Source of the DNA: Algoriphagus kandeliae
Lineage (GTDB): Bacteria > Bacteroidota > Bacteroidia > Cytophagales > Cyclobacteriaceae
DNA length: 64,000 bases
Direction: 5' to 3'
Assembly: GCF_004571135.1 (NCBI RefSeq)
Contig: NZ_SPSB01000003.1
Span: 186,001-250,000 of the forward strand
Under the pieces are notes generated by a model, which was not told where the DNA came from, made no database searches, and worked only from the letters and a program-made list of their open reading frames with translations. Position 1 is the first letter of the stretch. Each line of letters begins with the position of its first letter. The translations under genes and the position numbers were made by a program. Of the stretch, positions 8,882-18,215 are shown piece after piece.

Positions 8882-10444
8882 ATGAAATCCCTGCTAATCT
8901 TTTTCTTGCTTCTTTTTGTTGGATTATTCACCCTTCAGGCTCAAGAAATCCGAGTTTACAAAGAGCCGGAATTTGGATTCGATTGGAGTAAGCCTTCAGA
9001 ATATCCCGATCGAATCATATTGACTTTTGGAGAGGATGCAACTTCAGAAGTTAGCGTGAATTGGCGAACCAATACAGAAATCAGGACAGCCTTTGCCGAA
9101 TTAGCTGTTGCTACCGGAGCACCAAAATTTTGGAGAAATGCAATAACCCAAAAAGCCCAAACTGAAGTATTTGAAGCTTCTCAAATTGCGACTGCTGAAG
9201 TAGTTGCTAATTACCACAGTGTCTCTTTTTCCAATTTGACTCCCGGAACCGTCTATGCCTATCGTGTGGGAGATGGGACCCGCTGGTCAGAGTGGTTTCA
9301 ATTTAAAACTCCAAGCGATCAAGCTGGGGATAAATTCTCTTTTCTTTATGTAGGAGATGCTCAAAACTACATTTTGGAATTGTGGGCAAGATTAATTCGT
9401 GAGGGATATAGAAAAGCTCCGGATGCAGATTTTATCATTCATGCAGGGGATTTGATCAATTATGCCCATCGAGAACAAGAATGGCATGAGTGGTTTACAG
9501 CAGGCGGGTTTATTCACAGTATGCTTCCGACCTTAGCTGTACCAGGCAATCACGAGTATAACTACCTTAATGAAGCAGATCGGGAAAGCAGAAAAAGAAG
9601 CCTCTCAATCCAATGGAAACCTCAATTCAGCTTTCCACCGAATGGGCCTAAAGGACTAGAGGAAACAGCCTATTATGTTGATTACCCTGATGCCAAATTT
9701 ATTTTTCTTGACAGCAATCGTGACCAAGAACTTCAGGCAGCTTGGCTAGTAGAAATCCTAGAAGCAAATACTAAAAAATGGGTCATTGTCAGCTACCATC
9801 ACCCCCTATTTTCCGCTTCAGCTGGACGGGACAATGAGGCATTGCGAATGCTTTGGAAACCAATTTTTGACAAGTATAAAGTCGATTTAGCTCTGCAGGG
9901 ACATGATCACAGTTACGGAAGAGGAAGAGTCTCTCCCGGTGAAAATGTGATGGACGGGATGAATATGCGAGACAAAACAGGTACGGTTTACGTGGTCTCA
10001 GTAAGCGGTGGGAAAATGTATGGAATCAAACCCGATGGTTGGGAAGAATGGGGAGCAGTCCGGGATCGAGCCGCGGAAAACACACAACTTTTCCAAGTTG
10101 TAAGTATTGAAGGAAACCGTCTGCTTTTTGAGTCCTATACAGCCATTGGAGAACTTTATGACAAATTTGAGCTTACAAAAGGTGAAGATGGTATCAATGA
10201 TTTTCGGGATTACAAAGAAGTACTCCCGGAGGAATTTAGATTTTCAAATACCATTCCTTATGAAGACCAACTTCCTCAAATTGTCGAAGAAAAACTCTTG
10301 GATACCTATCCAGGTTTTAAGGTGGGACAAGTGCGGTTTTTTGAAGAAAAAGGAAAAGCAAGGATTCGGGTGATTCTCCAAAAAGACAATCAAACCAAAG
10401 ACCTTATTCTTGATCAGGAAGGTAGAGTCATATCCGAAAAGTAA
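8882..10444 (+). CDS. exported purple-acid-phosphatase-like metallophosphoesterase
   Basis: The ATG at 8882 gives a clean signal peptide (MKSLLIFFLLLFVGLFTLQAQ); an in-frame TTG at 8864 would only add six residues ahead of it. The mature protein has a fibronectin-III-like N domain (about 45-140) followed by a calcineurin-like phosphoesterase domain. Metal-ligand motifs are GDAQ (about 157), HAGDLI (about 187), PGNHEYN (about 221), YHHP (about 305) and GHDHSYGR (about 340). The C-terminal 90 residues (from FELTKGEDG) are an extra region, absent from simple PAPs. It probably releases phosphate from organic phosphates in the periplasm; the substrate is unproven. Confidence 0.88.
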   Translation: MKSLLIFFLLLFVGLFTLQAQEIRVYKEPEFGFDWSKPSEYPDRIILTFGEDATSEVSVNWRTNTEIRTAFAELAVATGAPKFWRNAITQKAQTEVFEASQIATAEVVANYHSVSFSNLTPGTVYAYRVGDGTRWSEWFQFKTPSDQAGDKFSFLYVGDAQNYILELWARLIREGYRKAPDADFIIHAGDLINYAHREQEWHEWFTAGGFIHSMLPTLAVPGNHEYNYLNEADRESRKRSLSIQWKPQFSFPPNGPKGLEETAYYVDYPDAKFIFLDSNRDQELQAAWLVEILEANTKKWVIVSYHHPLFSASAGRDNEALRMLWKPIFDKYKVDLALQGHDHSYGRGRVSPGENVMDGMNMRDKTGTVYVVSVSGGKMYGIKPDGWEEWGAVRDRAAENTQLFQVVSIEGNRLLFESYTAIGELYDKFELTKGEDGINDFRDYKEVLPEEFRFSNTIPYEDQLPQIVEEKLLDTYPGFKVGQVRFFEEKGKARIRVILQKDNQTKDLILDQEGRVISEK

Positions 10445-10481
10445 AAATGAAAGGCTAAATCTTGAATCATCGGACAAACTT

Positions 10482-11513
10482 ATGTCAGAGAAAAGACGCA
10501 TCACACTAAAGGACATCGCAAGGGAATTGGGAATCTCTGTTTCCACCGCTTCCCGAGCTTTGAACGAATATCCGGGGATTTCGGAGGAGACCATCAAAAT
10601 GGTACAGGATTTTGCCAAAAAGCACAATTACGTTCCCAACTCCATTGCGGTCAACTTCAGGAAAAACAAGACAATGACGATTGGGATGGTTGTTCCGGAA
10701 GTGGTTCACTATTATTTCTCTTCCATTATCAGTGGGGCCCTCGATGCTGCTACCAAAAAAGGTTATCGGCTTTTGATCAGTCAAACGGAAGAAAAGGCAG
10801 AACTGGAAATGCATGCTTGCCATGCGATGCTTGCCGGAAATGTCGATGGTCTTTTGATTTCGATCTCCAATGAGACTTCTGATGTCTCTCACATTCAGGA
10901 ATTTTTGGATGAGGGGAAGCCTGTCATACAGTTTGATAAATATTCTGATAAACTAAAAACCCCCAAAGTAATCACCGACGATTACCAAGGCGCCCATGGT
11001 GCCGTCAAGCATTTGATTGAACAAGGGTATAAAAAGATAGCCCATATCAATGGACTCGAAAACGTTCAAAACTCAGTAGATCGTCTAGCAGGATATCGGC
11101 AGGCTTTAATTGATCATCATTTAGAACAACATCCAGAATGGATCCCCCATTGTCAGCAAATCACTGAAGAAGAGGGTTACCGTTTTGCAAAACAACTCTT
11201 GGAAAGCAAGAATCCCCCAGATGCCATTTTTTGCATTACGGATTTGGTGGCCCTTGGAGCGATGAACTACTTGCGAGAAAGCAATCGGAAAGTTCCCGAA
11301 GAGATAGGTGTCATGGGATTTAGCAACTGGAAAATTTCCGAGGTGATGCAACCTTCTCTCAGTACCGTGGAGCAGCACGGATACCAAATCGGACTTCGCG
11401 CTACCGAACTGCTTATCGAATCACTACAAAGCAACGACAAATCTCTCAGGGATCAGAAAATTGAAATCCAGAGTGATTTGATGATCCGTAATTCCACCCT
11501 GCGAAAAGGATAA
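10482..11513 (+). CDS. LacI family transcriptional regulator
   Basis: Starts at the ATG at 10482 (MSEKRRITLKDIAREL), since the LacI helix-turn-helix begins right there; an upstream in-frame TTG would extend into the preceding gene. The N-terminal HTH (TLKDIARELGISVSTASRALN) is followed by a periplasmic-binding-protein-like effector domain (TIGMVVPEVVHYYFSSIISG... through the DVALGAMNYLRE-type region), about 343 residues in total. It converges, with 6 bp between stops, on the amylosucrase/SLC45 transporter pair, so it is the likely local sugar-responsive regulator of sucrose or another alpha-glucoside. The effector is inferred from context only. Confidence 0.92.
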   Translation: MSEKRRITLKDIARELGISVSTASRALNEYPGISEETIKMVQDFAKKHNYVPNSIAVNFRKNKTMTIGMVVPEVVHYYFSSIISGALDAATKKGYRLLISQTEEKAELEMHACHAMLAGNVDGLLISISNETSDVSHIQEFLDEGKPVIQFDKYSDKLKTPKVITDDYQGAHGAVKHLIEQGYKKIAHINGLENVQNSVDRLAGYRQALIDHHLEQHPEWIPHCQQITEEEGYRFAKQLLESKNPPDAIFCITDLVALGAMNYLRESNRKVPEEIGVMGFSNWKISEVMQPSLSTVEQHGYQIGLRATELLIESLQSNDKSLRDQKIEIQSDLMIRNSTLRKG

Positions 11514-11519
11514 GTCTTT

Positions 11520-13478
11520 TTAATCCTTCACCTCAAAAATTCGAAATCCATACGGTTCCAAAATAAGGTAATTATCATCAGAACCTACCTGAACAGACTT
11601 TTTGGACCAATGGTCAAATAAGCTATTTGGCACAAACCCAAATTCCTTCAAAGCGTACCAAGTCAAGTAAGCGGTTTCATTTGAATAATTTCCTATGACA
11701 AAAACCCGTTGATTTTCAATCTCTCGAAGAAAACCAGCTACATGGATATTATGGGGCTGAATCCATCGAATATTATTAAAATCCGCAATAGCGGAAAGTT
11801 TTTTTCGAATTTTTATAAGCCTTTGGGTTCCTGAAAAAACCTGATTTTCTACTGTTCCCTTCTCTTTTCGCAAACCGGCTTTTTCCCAATCTATTATGGG
11901 TCTATGCATCCAGCGATTGTCATAGCTTTTTGCTGGGTCTTGCAAGAAAGAATAGTCATTTAAATAGCCTAATTCATCCCCATAATAGAGCATGGGCAAG
12001 CCGCCTGTAAACATAGAAAAAGCCTGCATCAACAGAATCTTTTGAATCGAAAGCTGAATTTCGTTTGGACCTTCAGCAAATAAGGCAAATTCCAATCCAC
12101 AAAGGGATGCTAAAGAACCTGAAATCCGTGCATCACCTGTTTTAGGGTTGCTCGAAAAAAGTGCACCTCTTGCTGGACTACCCGGAAATTTGCCAGCATA
12201 AAAATCCTTTAAATAACTTCTGTGTTGATAAGGGTTTTTCCCCGCTTGAGCGATCATATAATCATCGTAGCCCAAGCCAATATCATCATGGCATCGAGTG
12301 TAGGAAATCCAACTCGTCCGCCACGGCTTTTGCTGGAGAATAGGTTGGGCTTGCAACATCACTCGGGTATCACCTGATGCCAACATATCCCATTGTAAAG
12401 CCATTTGTGTAGCATTATAGGCAAAATCACATTCCTTTCCTGCCCGATCCCCCTTTCCAAAATATTCCATAATCGCCTCAGGAGCAACAATAGCTTCTCC
12501 CAAAATTGCCATTCCCGGAGTAGCCATTTGGACGGCCTGTTTGATCAGTTGCAATAGCTGATGCGCTTGAGGCAAGTTTTGAGAGCTAGTACCTGTTTCT
12601 TTCCAAATAAAGGCTGGCGCATCGATCCTAAGTAGATCAACACCCAGATTAGCATAGAAAAATACATTGTCGAGCATTTCTCTAAGCAAATGAGGATTCC
12701 GATAATTCAAGTCCCATTGATAGTGATGAAAAACGGTCATAACCCACTTTTGACATTCTTCACTATAAGTGAAATTCCCTGGTGAACTTTCAGGAAAAAT
12801 TTCAGGCATGGCCGCTTCATACTGATTGGGAATCCAGCGGTTGTCATACATGTAATAATAATCCTGATAACGCTTATCTCCAGCTTTAGCTTTTTCTGCC
12901 CACGGATGTCGATGAGAGGTATGATTAAGGACAATGTCCAACATCAAATTCATCCCTTGAGTATGCATGCTCTTTCGCAATGCCACCAAATCCTGTAAAT
13001 CCCCAAATTTGGAATCCACCTTTCGGAAATTAGACACTGCATACCCCCCATCACTTTCTCCGGCAGGACTTTCAAAAAGTGGCATTAAATGAAGGAAATT
13101 CACTCCTAGTTCATCAAAATAATCTAGCTTCTCATGCAATCCGGAAAGATTTTCAGCAAATCGATCTACATAGAGACTCATCCCCACTAATTGATTACTA
13201 AGGAACCAATGCCCCTGTTTTTCTTTGGCATTGTCTCTTTTCTTGAGATCCTGTTCTCTTTCCAAATAGGCAACAATGATGGACTTTAGCAATTCTTCAA
13301 AAACATCTTCGGATTCAGAAAAATCGCCATAAATAGACCGATACAAGGATTCAATATTTGCAATTCCTTCTTGAAATCTTTGAAAAAAAGCTCGGTGCAT
13401 TCCTGTTGACCGAATTCCAAATTCCTGAAGTAAGGCTTCCCAAGGCATATAATCCTTTTCCATTAATTTTTCTTCCAT
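11520..13478 (-). CDS. amylosucrase-like GH13 glucansucrase
   Basis: A 652-residue GH13 enzyme without a signal peptide, so cytoplasmic. Amylosucrase-type features include the helical N-terminal domain, ESPAGESDGGYAVSNFRKV, and the catalytic set: Asp in LLRIDAPAFIWKETGTSSQN (about 282), Glu in LGEAIV (about 322) and Asp in RCHDDIG (about 396). The LPQAHQLL and ATQMALQWD segments also match amylosucrases. These use sucrose to extend alpha-1,4-glucan and release fructose; close relatives are plain sucrose hydrolases, which sequence reading alone cannot separate. The start lies 2 bp after the transporter stop, so the two genes are co-transcribed. Confidence 0.87.
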   Translation of the reverse strand: MEEKLMEKDYMPWEALLQEFGIRSTGMHRAFFQRFQEGIANIESLYRSIYGDFSESEDVFEELLKSIIVAYLEREQDLKKRDNAKEKQGHWFLSNQLVGMSLYVDRFAENLSGLHEKLDYFDELGVNFLHLMPLFESPAGESDGGYAVSNFRKVDSKFGDLQDLVALRKSMHTQGMNLMLDIVLNHTSHRHPWAEKAKAGDKRYQDYYYMYDNRWIPNQYEAAMPEIFPESSPGNFTYSEECQKWVMTVFHHYQWDLNYRNPHLLREMLDNVFFYANLGVDLLRIDAPAFIWKETGTSSQNLPQAHQLLQLIKQAVQMATPGMAILGEAIVAPEAIMEYFGKGDRAGKECDFAYNATQMALQWDMLASGDTRVMLQAQPILQQKPWRTSWISYTRCHDDIGLGYDDYMIAQAGKNPYQHRSYLKDFYAGKFPGSPARGALFSSNPKTGDARISGSLASLCGLEFALFAEGPNEIQLSIQKILLMQAFSMFTGGLPMLYYGDELGYLNDYSFLQDPAKSYDNRWMHRPIIDWEKAGLRKEKGTVENQVFSGTQRLIKIRKKLSAIADFNNIRWIQPHNIHVAGFLREIENQRVFVIGNYSNETAYLTWYALKEFGFVPNSLFDHWSKKSVQVGSDDNYLILEPYGFRIFEVKD

Positions 13479-13480
13479 CC

Positions 13481-14962
13481 TTAATGAGCTCCACCAGCCA
13501 CCGGCTGATCAATGGTTACATTTTTATTTTCCTTGATATTTAAGGTTGCTAAAGCAGCTATAATCAACAAAACGCCTCCAAACACAATGGCTAATCCGGG
13601 GTCATTTCCTAGGAAATTTTTAGAAATTACTCCAAATGTCAAGGTCTGAAGAATCATAGGAATCACAATCATCATATTGATAATCCCCATATATACACCA
13701 TAGCGCTCTTTAGGAATCTCATTGACCACGAGAAGATAGGGCACTCCCATCATACTAGCCCAGGCAATTCCAAATCCAGCCATTGGAATGAAAAGGGCAT
13801 ATTTATTCGTAAGCTGAGGGAAAATCATCAAGCCTACTCCTGCCATGAGAAGACAAATGAAATGGACTTTTTTAGGACCAAACTTCCTTGCCATACTGGC
13901 CAAAAAGAAAGCAGATAAAAAGGTGACCACATTATACCAACCGTTTACCAACCCAGTCCATCCAACTGCTTCTTCATACAACTTTGGGTCGCCTGTTGGA
14001 GTCGTATTCCAAACAGACTGAGCGATACTTTTTGCTGCATTTTGCCAATAACAAAAGAGTGCATACCATTGAAAAAGATAAATCAGAGCAAGCTTCCACA
14101 TCACACCGGGCATCACCATGATGGACTCAATAATCTCTACGTTTTGAGCAAAGAGCACCCGAGTCTTTGGATTGGTTTTGGTTTTTTCTAATACTCTTTT
14201 GATCAGACCCTTCGAGAAAATGGCCGGGATTAATAGGGCAAAAAACACTAGATAGGCAACCAAAGTCGTCAAAATGGACAAAAAGAACTGAATAGCCGGA
14301 TGAGGCATTCCTTCATTCCGTTTTTTCAAAGCCGCCAATTCTTCGGGACTGGGTGGTATTTCAGGAGTTTTGGAAATACTCCACATCACCGAGCCGATGG
14401 AACAAACCGTTCCCAAGAAAAACGAAGCATAAACCCAATAGGGAAGCGAACCCCAAGTACCTGTGATATACTTTTGAAAAATAAAGAGGGAAACATTAGC
14501 AAGAGTAATACCCAGACCAGTGAAAAAACTTTGAGTTAAAAAACCAGTACTGTATTGTTCATCGGGTAACTTATCTGCGATCAAGGCCCGATATGGTTCC
14601 ATTGCTGTATTATTAGCCGCATCTAAAACCCAGAGCAACCCTGCAGCCATCCAAAGCGAGCTACTGAAGGGATAGAAAAATAGGGTAATACTGCAAAACA
14701 AAGCTCCTATGAAGAAAAATGGCTTCCTTCTTCCATATTTCGGACTCCAAGTATTATCACTCAAAGCGCCAATAATCGGCTGAATCAAAAGGCCGGTCAT
14801 GGGGCCTGCCAAATTCAAGATTGGGATTTCGTCAGGAGCCGCTCCCAGCATATCATAAATTGGGTTAACAGCACTTTGCTGTAGTCCAAAACTGTACTGA
14901 ATGCCAAAAAACCCGACATTCATATTGATAATTTGGGAAAAGGAAAGTTGCGGTTTTTTCAT
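13481..14962 (-). CDS. SLC45/GPH-type sugar MFS transporter (probable sucrose/maltose permease)
   Basis: A 493-residue protein with about 12 membrane segments. The motifs LAGPMTGLLIQPIIGALSD and KYGRRKPFFFIGAL, then WVLDAANNTAMEPYRALIAD, are those of the SLC45/sucrose-proton symporter group. It sits in the inner membrane and is first in the operon with amylosucrase, so sucrose uptake is the most economical role. A 10-bp palindrome (AACCTAGGTT, 14966-14975) lies just before the ATG. Maltose or other disaccharides remain possible substrates. Confidence 0.88.
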   Translation of the reverse strand: MKKPQLSFSQIINMNVGFFGIQYSFGLQQSAVNPIYDMLGAAPDEIPILNLAGPMTGLLIQPIIGALSDNTWSPKYGRRKPFFFIGALFCSITLFFYPFSSSLWMAAGLLWVLDAANNTAMEPYRALIADKLPDEQYSTGFLTQSFFTGLGITLANVSLFIFQKYITGTWGSLPYWVYASFFLGTVCSIGSVMWSISKTPEIPPSPEELAALKKRNEGMPHPAIQFFLSILTTLVAYLVFFALLIPAIFSKGLIKRVLEKTKTNPKTRVLFAQNVEIIESIMVMPGVMWKLALIYLFQWYALFCYWQNAAKSIAQSVWNTTPTGDPKLYEEAVGWTGLVNGWYNVVTFLSAFFLASMARKFGPKKVHFICLLMAGVGLMIFPQLTNKYALFIPMAGFGIAWASMMGVPYLLVVNEIPKERYGVYMGIINMMIVIPMILQTLTFGVISKNFLGNDPGLAIVFGGVLLIIAALATLNIKENKNVTIDQPVAGGAH

Positions 14963-15091
14963 GAAAACCTAGGTTAGTTTGGGTTAGAAAAGGGTCAAAA
15001 GAATTAGATCGGCATTTTCGCCAAGTTGAACTTACCAAATTTTAATTGGAGAAAAACCATGTTCAAAAAGAATTGAATGAAAAATTTAATG

Positions 15092-15101
15092 CAAACGGTT
15101 G
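15092..15101. promoter_or_regulatory. possible LacI-family operator half-palindrome
   Basis: CAAACGGTTG is a pseudo-palindrome (one mismatched pair) with the central CG usual for LacI-family operators. It lies about 130 bp upstream of the transporter/amylosucrase operon, whose convergent neighbour is a LacI regulator. Only the core is symmetric, so this is a weak call. Confidence 0.25.
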
Positions 15102-15137
15102 ATAATTTTGGCTTGGCTAAAAATTCAATCGTTTACT

Positions 15138-15161
15138 AAAAAAACCCACCTCGTGGGTGGG
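15138..15161 (-). terminator. intrinsic terminator of the moa/decarboxylase operon
   Basis: On the minus strand a GC stem (CCCACC-CACGA-GGTGGG) is followed by seven T residues. It lies 19 bp past the decarboxylase stop. Confidence 0.85.
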
Positions 15162-15179
15162 ATTTATAATTGAATGATA

Positions 15180-16439
15180 TTACTTGACCGGGACTTTCTT
15201 ATGAGAAGATAGATCGTTTATAAAATCCTTTAAATGCTCTATCTCCACATGATCCATCAACACGATTTTGTACCACTTATTTCCTTCATCATGGGTCTGA
15301 GGTACCAAATTATATTTATGGGCAATTTCCTCGGGCACAGCAAAGGAGCGAATAGTAACAATGTTCATTTCAGGTTCTCGGAAATATGGGACCTCCAACA
15401 AATCCAGTTGCTTGCATAACCAGTTGGTTCGCATCTTCAATACTGAAATTTTCTCATACCATTTATGTGGTCCGTAGGTCGTCAAAATAGTCCAAACGGC
15501 TACTGCATTTGCACCAGATCGACTTCCGCAAAGCGTCAAATCCATCCCCTCCACGTACTGAGCTTCCGTGGTCAATACATTTTCTATCAACCCTTTTCGA
15601 CAAACAAAAATCCCAGTTCCATACGGAGCCTGAAGCATTTTATGAGCGTCGATGGTAATGGAAGAGATTTTTGGGTTGGTGAAATTGATAGTGTTTTCGC
15701 CTTCTGAAAAAGGAAAAACAAAACCACCATACGCTCCATCTATATGCAAGCGATAAGGCACTTCAAATTCCTCTAACACTTCAGTCATCGGCACAGGATC
15801 ATCAACAGAACCAAACATGGTCGTACCCATATTGGCAATGACGATGAAGTACTTTTTCCCTTCTTCCAAGGCCGATTTCACCGTATTTCGAAAATCCTCT
15901 CTACTGATATCCCGAGTGACTTCGTCCACCGGTACCTTTTTCCACTCCAACATCAATAAATTGACCCCTTTTGGAATGGAATAGTGGGTGTCATCAGAAG
16001 CTAAAATCACAATCTCTTCCAATTTAGCGCCATGCCTTTTCATGAATTCATTTCGATAAATCCACATGGCCTGTACATTAGCCTCGGTACCTCCTGGAGA
16101 AATATATCCATCGTAGGCCCCTTCTTCTGCCTTAAAAAGATCCACTGCAATCATATCCAAGACCTCCCGCTCAATTTCCTGAGTTCCTTTAAAGGAATAT
16201 TCGGAAGTCCCATAGGTATGACAACCAATATGATTAGGGTTTGCGATGTAGGTATTTAATACAGGCATTTCCCGAAGAAAAAGCGATTCATTGGCAAATA
16301 CTTTTTCATCAAGCCTTGATGCCGGATAGCCTAGATTGGCATCTTTGCTGAAGTCCACATTTTCCTTTAAAGCACGTTGGACCCGATTAAGCCGCTCCTC
16401 CGGAGTCAGCTTTTTCCAAAATTTCATATCAATTTGCAT
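15180..16439 (-). CDS. group II pyridoxal-phosphate-dependent decarboxylase
   Basis: A 419-residue PLP enzyme. The Schiff-base lysine is in TIDAHKMLQAPYGTG (about 264); PLP-ring and phosphate contacts include SPGGTEANVQAMW and HIDGAYGGFVFPF. It belongs to the histidine/aromatic/glutamate decarboxylase group and would release CO2 from an amino acid to give an amine; the substrate cannot be read from motifs. It follows moaE by 12 bp on the same strand, so it may be read through from the molybdopterin genes, though a functional link is unclear. A strong terminator follows. Confidence 0.87.
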   Translation of the reverse strand: MQIDMKFWKKLTPEERLNRVQRALKENVDFSKDANLGYPASRLDEKVFANESLFLREMPVLNTYIANPNHIGCHTYGTSEYSFKGTQEIEREVLDMIAVDLFKAEEGAYDGYISPGGTEANVQAMWIYRNEFMKRHGAKLEEIVILASDDTHYSIPKGVNLLMLEWKKVPVDEVTRDISREDFRNTVKSALEEGKKYFIVIANMGTTMFGSVDDPVPMTEVLEEFEVPYRLHIDGAYGGFVFPFSEGENTINFTNPKISSITIDAHKMLQAPYGTGIFVCRKGLIENVLTTEAQYVEGMDLTLCGSRSGANAVAVWTILTTYGPHKWYEKISVLKMRTNWLCKQLDLLEVPYFREPEMNIVTIRSFAVPEEIAHKYNLVPQTHDEGNKWYKIVLMDHVEIEHLKDFINDLSSHKKVPVK

Positions 16440-16451
16440 CAGTATCTGGGT

Positions 16452-16898
16452 TTATTGATTCACTTTCCAAACATGCTCATCCGTATCGAGCAATTCCTTT
16501 CCCCAAACGGGCAGTTCTGCTTTGATTCGCTCCACTAATTCATCACAGGCATCCATTGCTGCTCTTCTATGCTTGGATGAGGTAAAGACAAAAAGACAAA
16601 GTTGGCCTACCTCAACCCTTCCCAAACTGTGATAAATATGCATGCAGGTTAGCGGATATTTCGCAAAGATATCTTCCCGAATTTCAAAGGCTTTTTGAAG
16701 AGCCATCTCCTCATAAGCTGTGTACTCGATCGCTACTACCGTTCCATTCTCCTTTTGGTCTTTTCTGACCTGTCCTAAAAAAATCGAATGTCCGCCGATG
16801 TCAGTTTTGCTTTGATGATTGGCAACAGATTGTGCTATTTTTTCAGGACTAATCGGTCCTTGGACAAAAATATTTTTAGGAGTTCTTTCTTTTTCCAT
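16452..16898 (-). CDS. moaE: molybdopterin synthase catalytic subunit MoaE
   Basis: A 148-residue protein of normal MoaE size. Family motifs are GGHSIFLGQVRKDQ, AIEYTAYEEMA, IYHSLGRVEVG, HRRAAMDACDELVERIKAELPVWGKE. MoaE with thiocarboxylated MoaD converts precursor Z (cPMP) to molybdopterin in the cytoplasm. It sits 4 bp after the moeB-like gene in a moaD-moeB-moaE set. No moaA or moaC is in the window. Confidence 0.93.
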   Translation of the reverse strand: MEKERTPKNIFVQGPISPEKIAQSVANHQSKTDIGGHSIFLGQVRKDQKENGTVVAIEYTAYEEMALQKAFEIREDIFAKYPLTCMHIYHSLGRVEVGQLCLFVFTSSKHRRAAMDACDELVERIKAELPVWGKELLDTDEHVWKVNQ

Positions 16899-16902
16899 TT
16901 TC

Positions 16903-17976
16903 TTAATTTTTCAACATTGCTTTCATTCCTCCACGAATCGAAAATACCGATTTTTGAGGAAAATCTTTTTGCCAAAGGCGAACCGCCTTCAGACTTCGAA
17001 CCCCGCTTTGACAAAAAAAGTATATCAAATCCCTTTTGTTAATCAGATCAAAATTCTCCTCCAATTGAGAGAAAGGAATCAAGGCAGGGCTCCAATTCTC
17101 AAGTTTGGGTAATTCATCCGGTTCCCGCAAATCCACCAATAGTACATTAGAAGGGATTTGGGATGGAATTTCTTCCCAAGAGATTTCCGGAAGACCTTCG
17201 CATACTAATTCATAATCAGTTTTCGAAAGCTCTTCCAAGTTTTTAGGCATCAGGCTATAAGCACTTGGATTGGGGCTTATTTTAATTTCATAAAAACTGG
17301 CAGATTTTGCTTGATAAAAGAGTACTCTATTCTTCAAGGGGCTTCCAAAATCCGCTAAAACTTTAACGGCTTCCATAGCCATTAGATTTCCAATGACTCC
17401 AGGCAGCACTCCTATTACCCCTGTCACCGAGCAATTAGGAACTTCATCTGCTTTTGGAGGATTGGGAAAAATGTCGCGGTAGTTACAGGAATCTATTCCT
17501 AAATTAAAAACTGAAACCTGCCCTTCATGCTGATAAATAGCACCAAAAACCAAGGGCTTTTTCAGCAAAACACAGGCATCATTGACCAAATATCGGGTGG
17601 GGAAATTATCGGATCCATCAATCACCAAATCATAAGGCTCAATCAATTCAACAACATTCTCGACTGAGATAAAGGACAGGATCTCGGTGAAAGAACAATC
17701 CGGATATTGAGCACGCAAAAAATTAGCTGCAACTTCAGCTTTATTCTTACCTACATCTTGAACACCATATAGAACCTGTCGATTTAGATTTGAGATGCTC
17801 ACCTGATCTCCATCAACAATGCCAATGTGCCCAACTCCCATAGCAGCCAAATAAAGTAATATGGGAGAACCTAAACCACCGGCACCAATAACTAAGACAG
17901 AAGAATTCCGGAGTTTTTCTTGTCCATCAATCCCAAAGTCGGGAACCAACCGCTGTCTTTCAAAACGATCAGACAT
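16903..17976 (-). CDS. moeB: MoeB/ThiF-like adenylyltransferase with C-terminal rhodanese domain
   Basis: A 357-residue protein. Residues about 1-235 form the E1-like ThiF/MoeB domain (VIGAGGLGSPILLYLA, DGDQVSISNLNRQVLYG, DGSDNFPTRYL, NCSVTGVIGVLPG). Residues about 265-357 form a rhodanese domain with the cysteine loop FFCQSGVRS. The fusion would adenylate the MoaD C-terminus and may supply its sulfur. In place of the CxxC usual in E. coli MoeB the sequence reads SCNYRDIFP, so part of the zinc site is absent. The start overlaps the moaD stop by 1 bp (TAATG). Confidence 0.9.
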   Translation of the reverse strand: MSDRFERQRLVPDFGIDGQEKLRNSSVLVIGAGGLGSPILLYLAAMGVGHIGIVDGDQVSISNLNRQVLYGVQDVGKNKAEVAANFLRAQYPDCSFTEILSFISVENVVELIEPYDLVIDGSDNFPTRYLVNDACVLLKKPLVFGAIYQHEGQVSVFNLGIDSCNYRDIFPNPPKADEVPNCSVTGVIGVLPGVIGNLMAMEAVKVLADFGSPLKNRVLFYQAKSASFYEIKISPNPSAYSLMPKNLEELSKTDYELVCEGLPEISWEEIPSQIPSNVLLVDLREPDELPKLENWSPALIPFSQLEENFDLINKRDLIYFFCQSGVRSLKAVRLWQKDFPQKSVFSIRGGMKAMLKN

Positions 17977-18215
17977 TAACCTCCTGAGAATGGTGGTAAA
18001 AGCGCAATCTCAGCTCCTTCCGGAATTTTTTCATCACCTTGAGCTAGTTGCTGATTGATAGCAATTGAAAACTTCATGGATTGAAGTTTGGGAAACTGAC
18101 CGAATAAATATTCTTTCAAAAGCTCCGTAGAATCCAACTGATCCAAGACCAATTCAGACTGTCCGATTTCCTCGGCAATCATTCCAAATGTCCTAATCCG
18201 AATTTTTTGATTCAT
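17976..18215 (-). CDS. moaD: molybdopterin synthase sulfur-carrier subunit MoaD (MoaD/ThiS family)
   Basis: A 79-residue beta-grasp protein ending in the diagnostic Gly-Gly tail (LLPPFSGG), which is adenylated and thiocarboxylated. The position, overlapping the MoeB-like gene by 1 bp and next to moaE, favours MoaD over ThiS. It is first in the operon. Confidence 0.92.
   Translation of the reverse strand: MNQKIRIRTFGMIAEEIGQSELVLDQLDSTELLKEYLFGQFPKLQSMKFSIAINQQLAQGDEKIPEGAEIALLPPFSGG

Noticed and set aside
15103-15110. TAATTTTG box as a + strand promoter
   Set aside because: It matches the -7 consensus but has no suitably spaced -33 box and no + strand gene follows.
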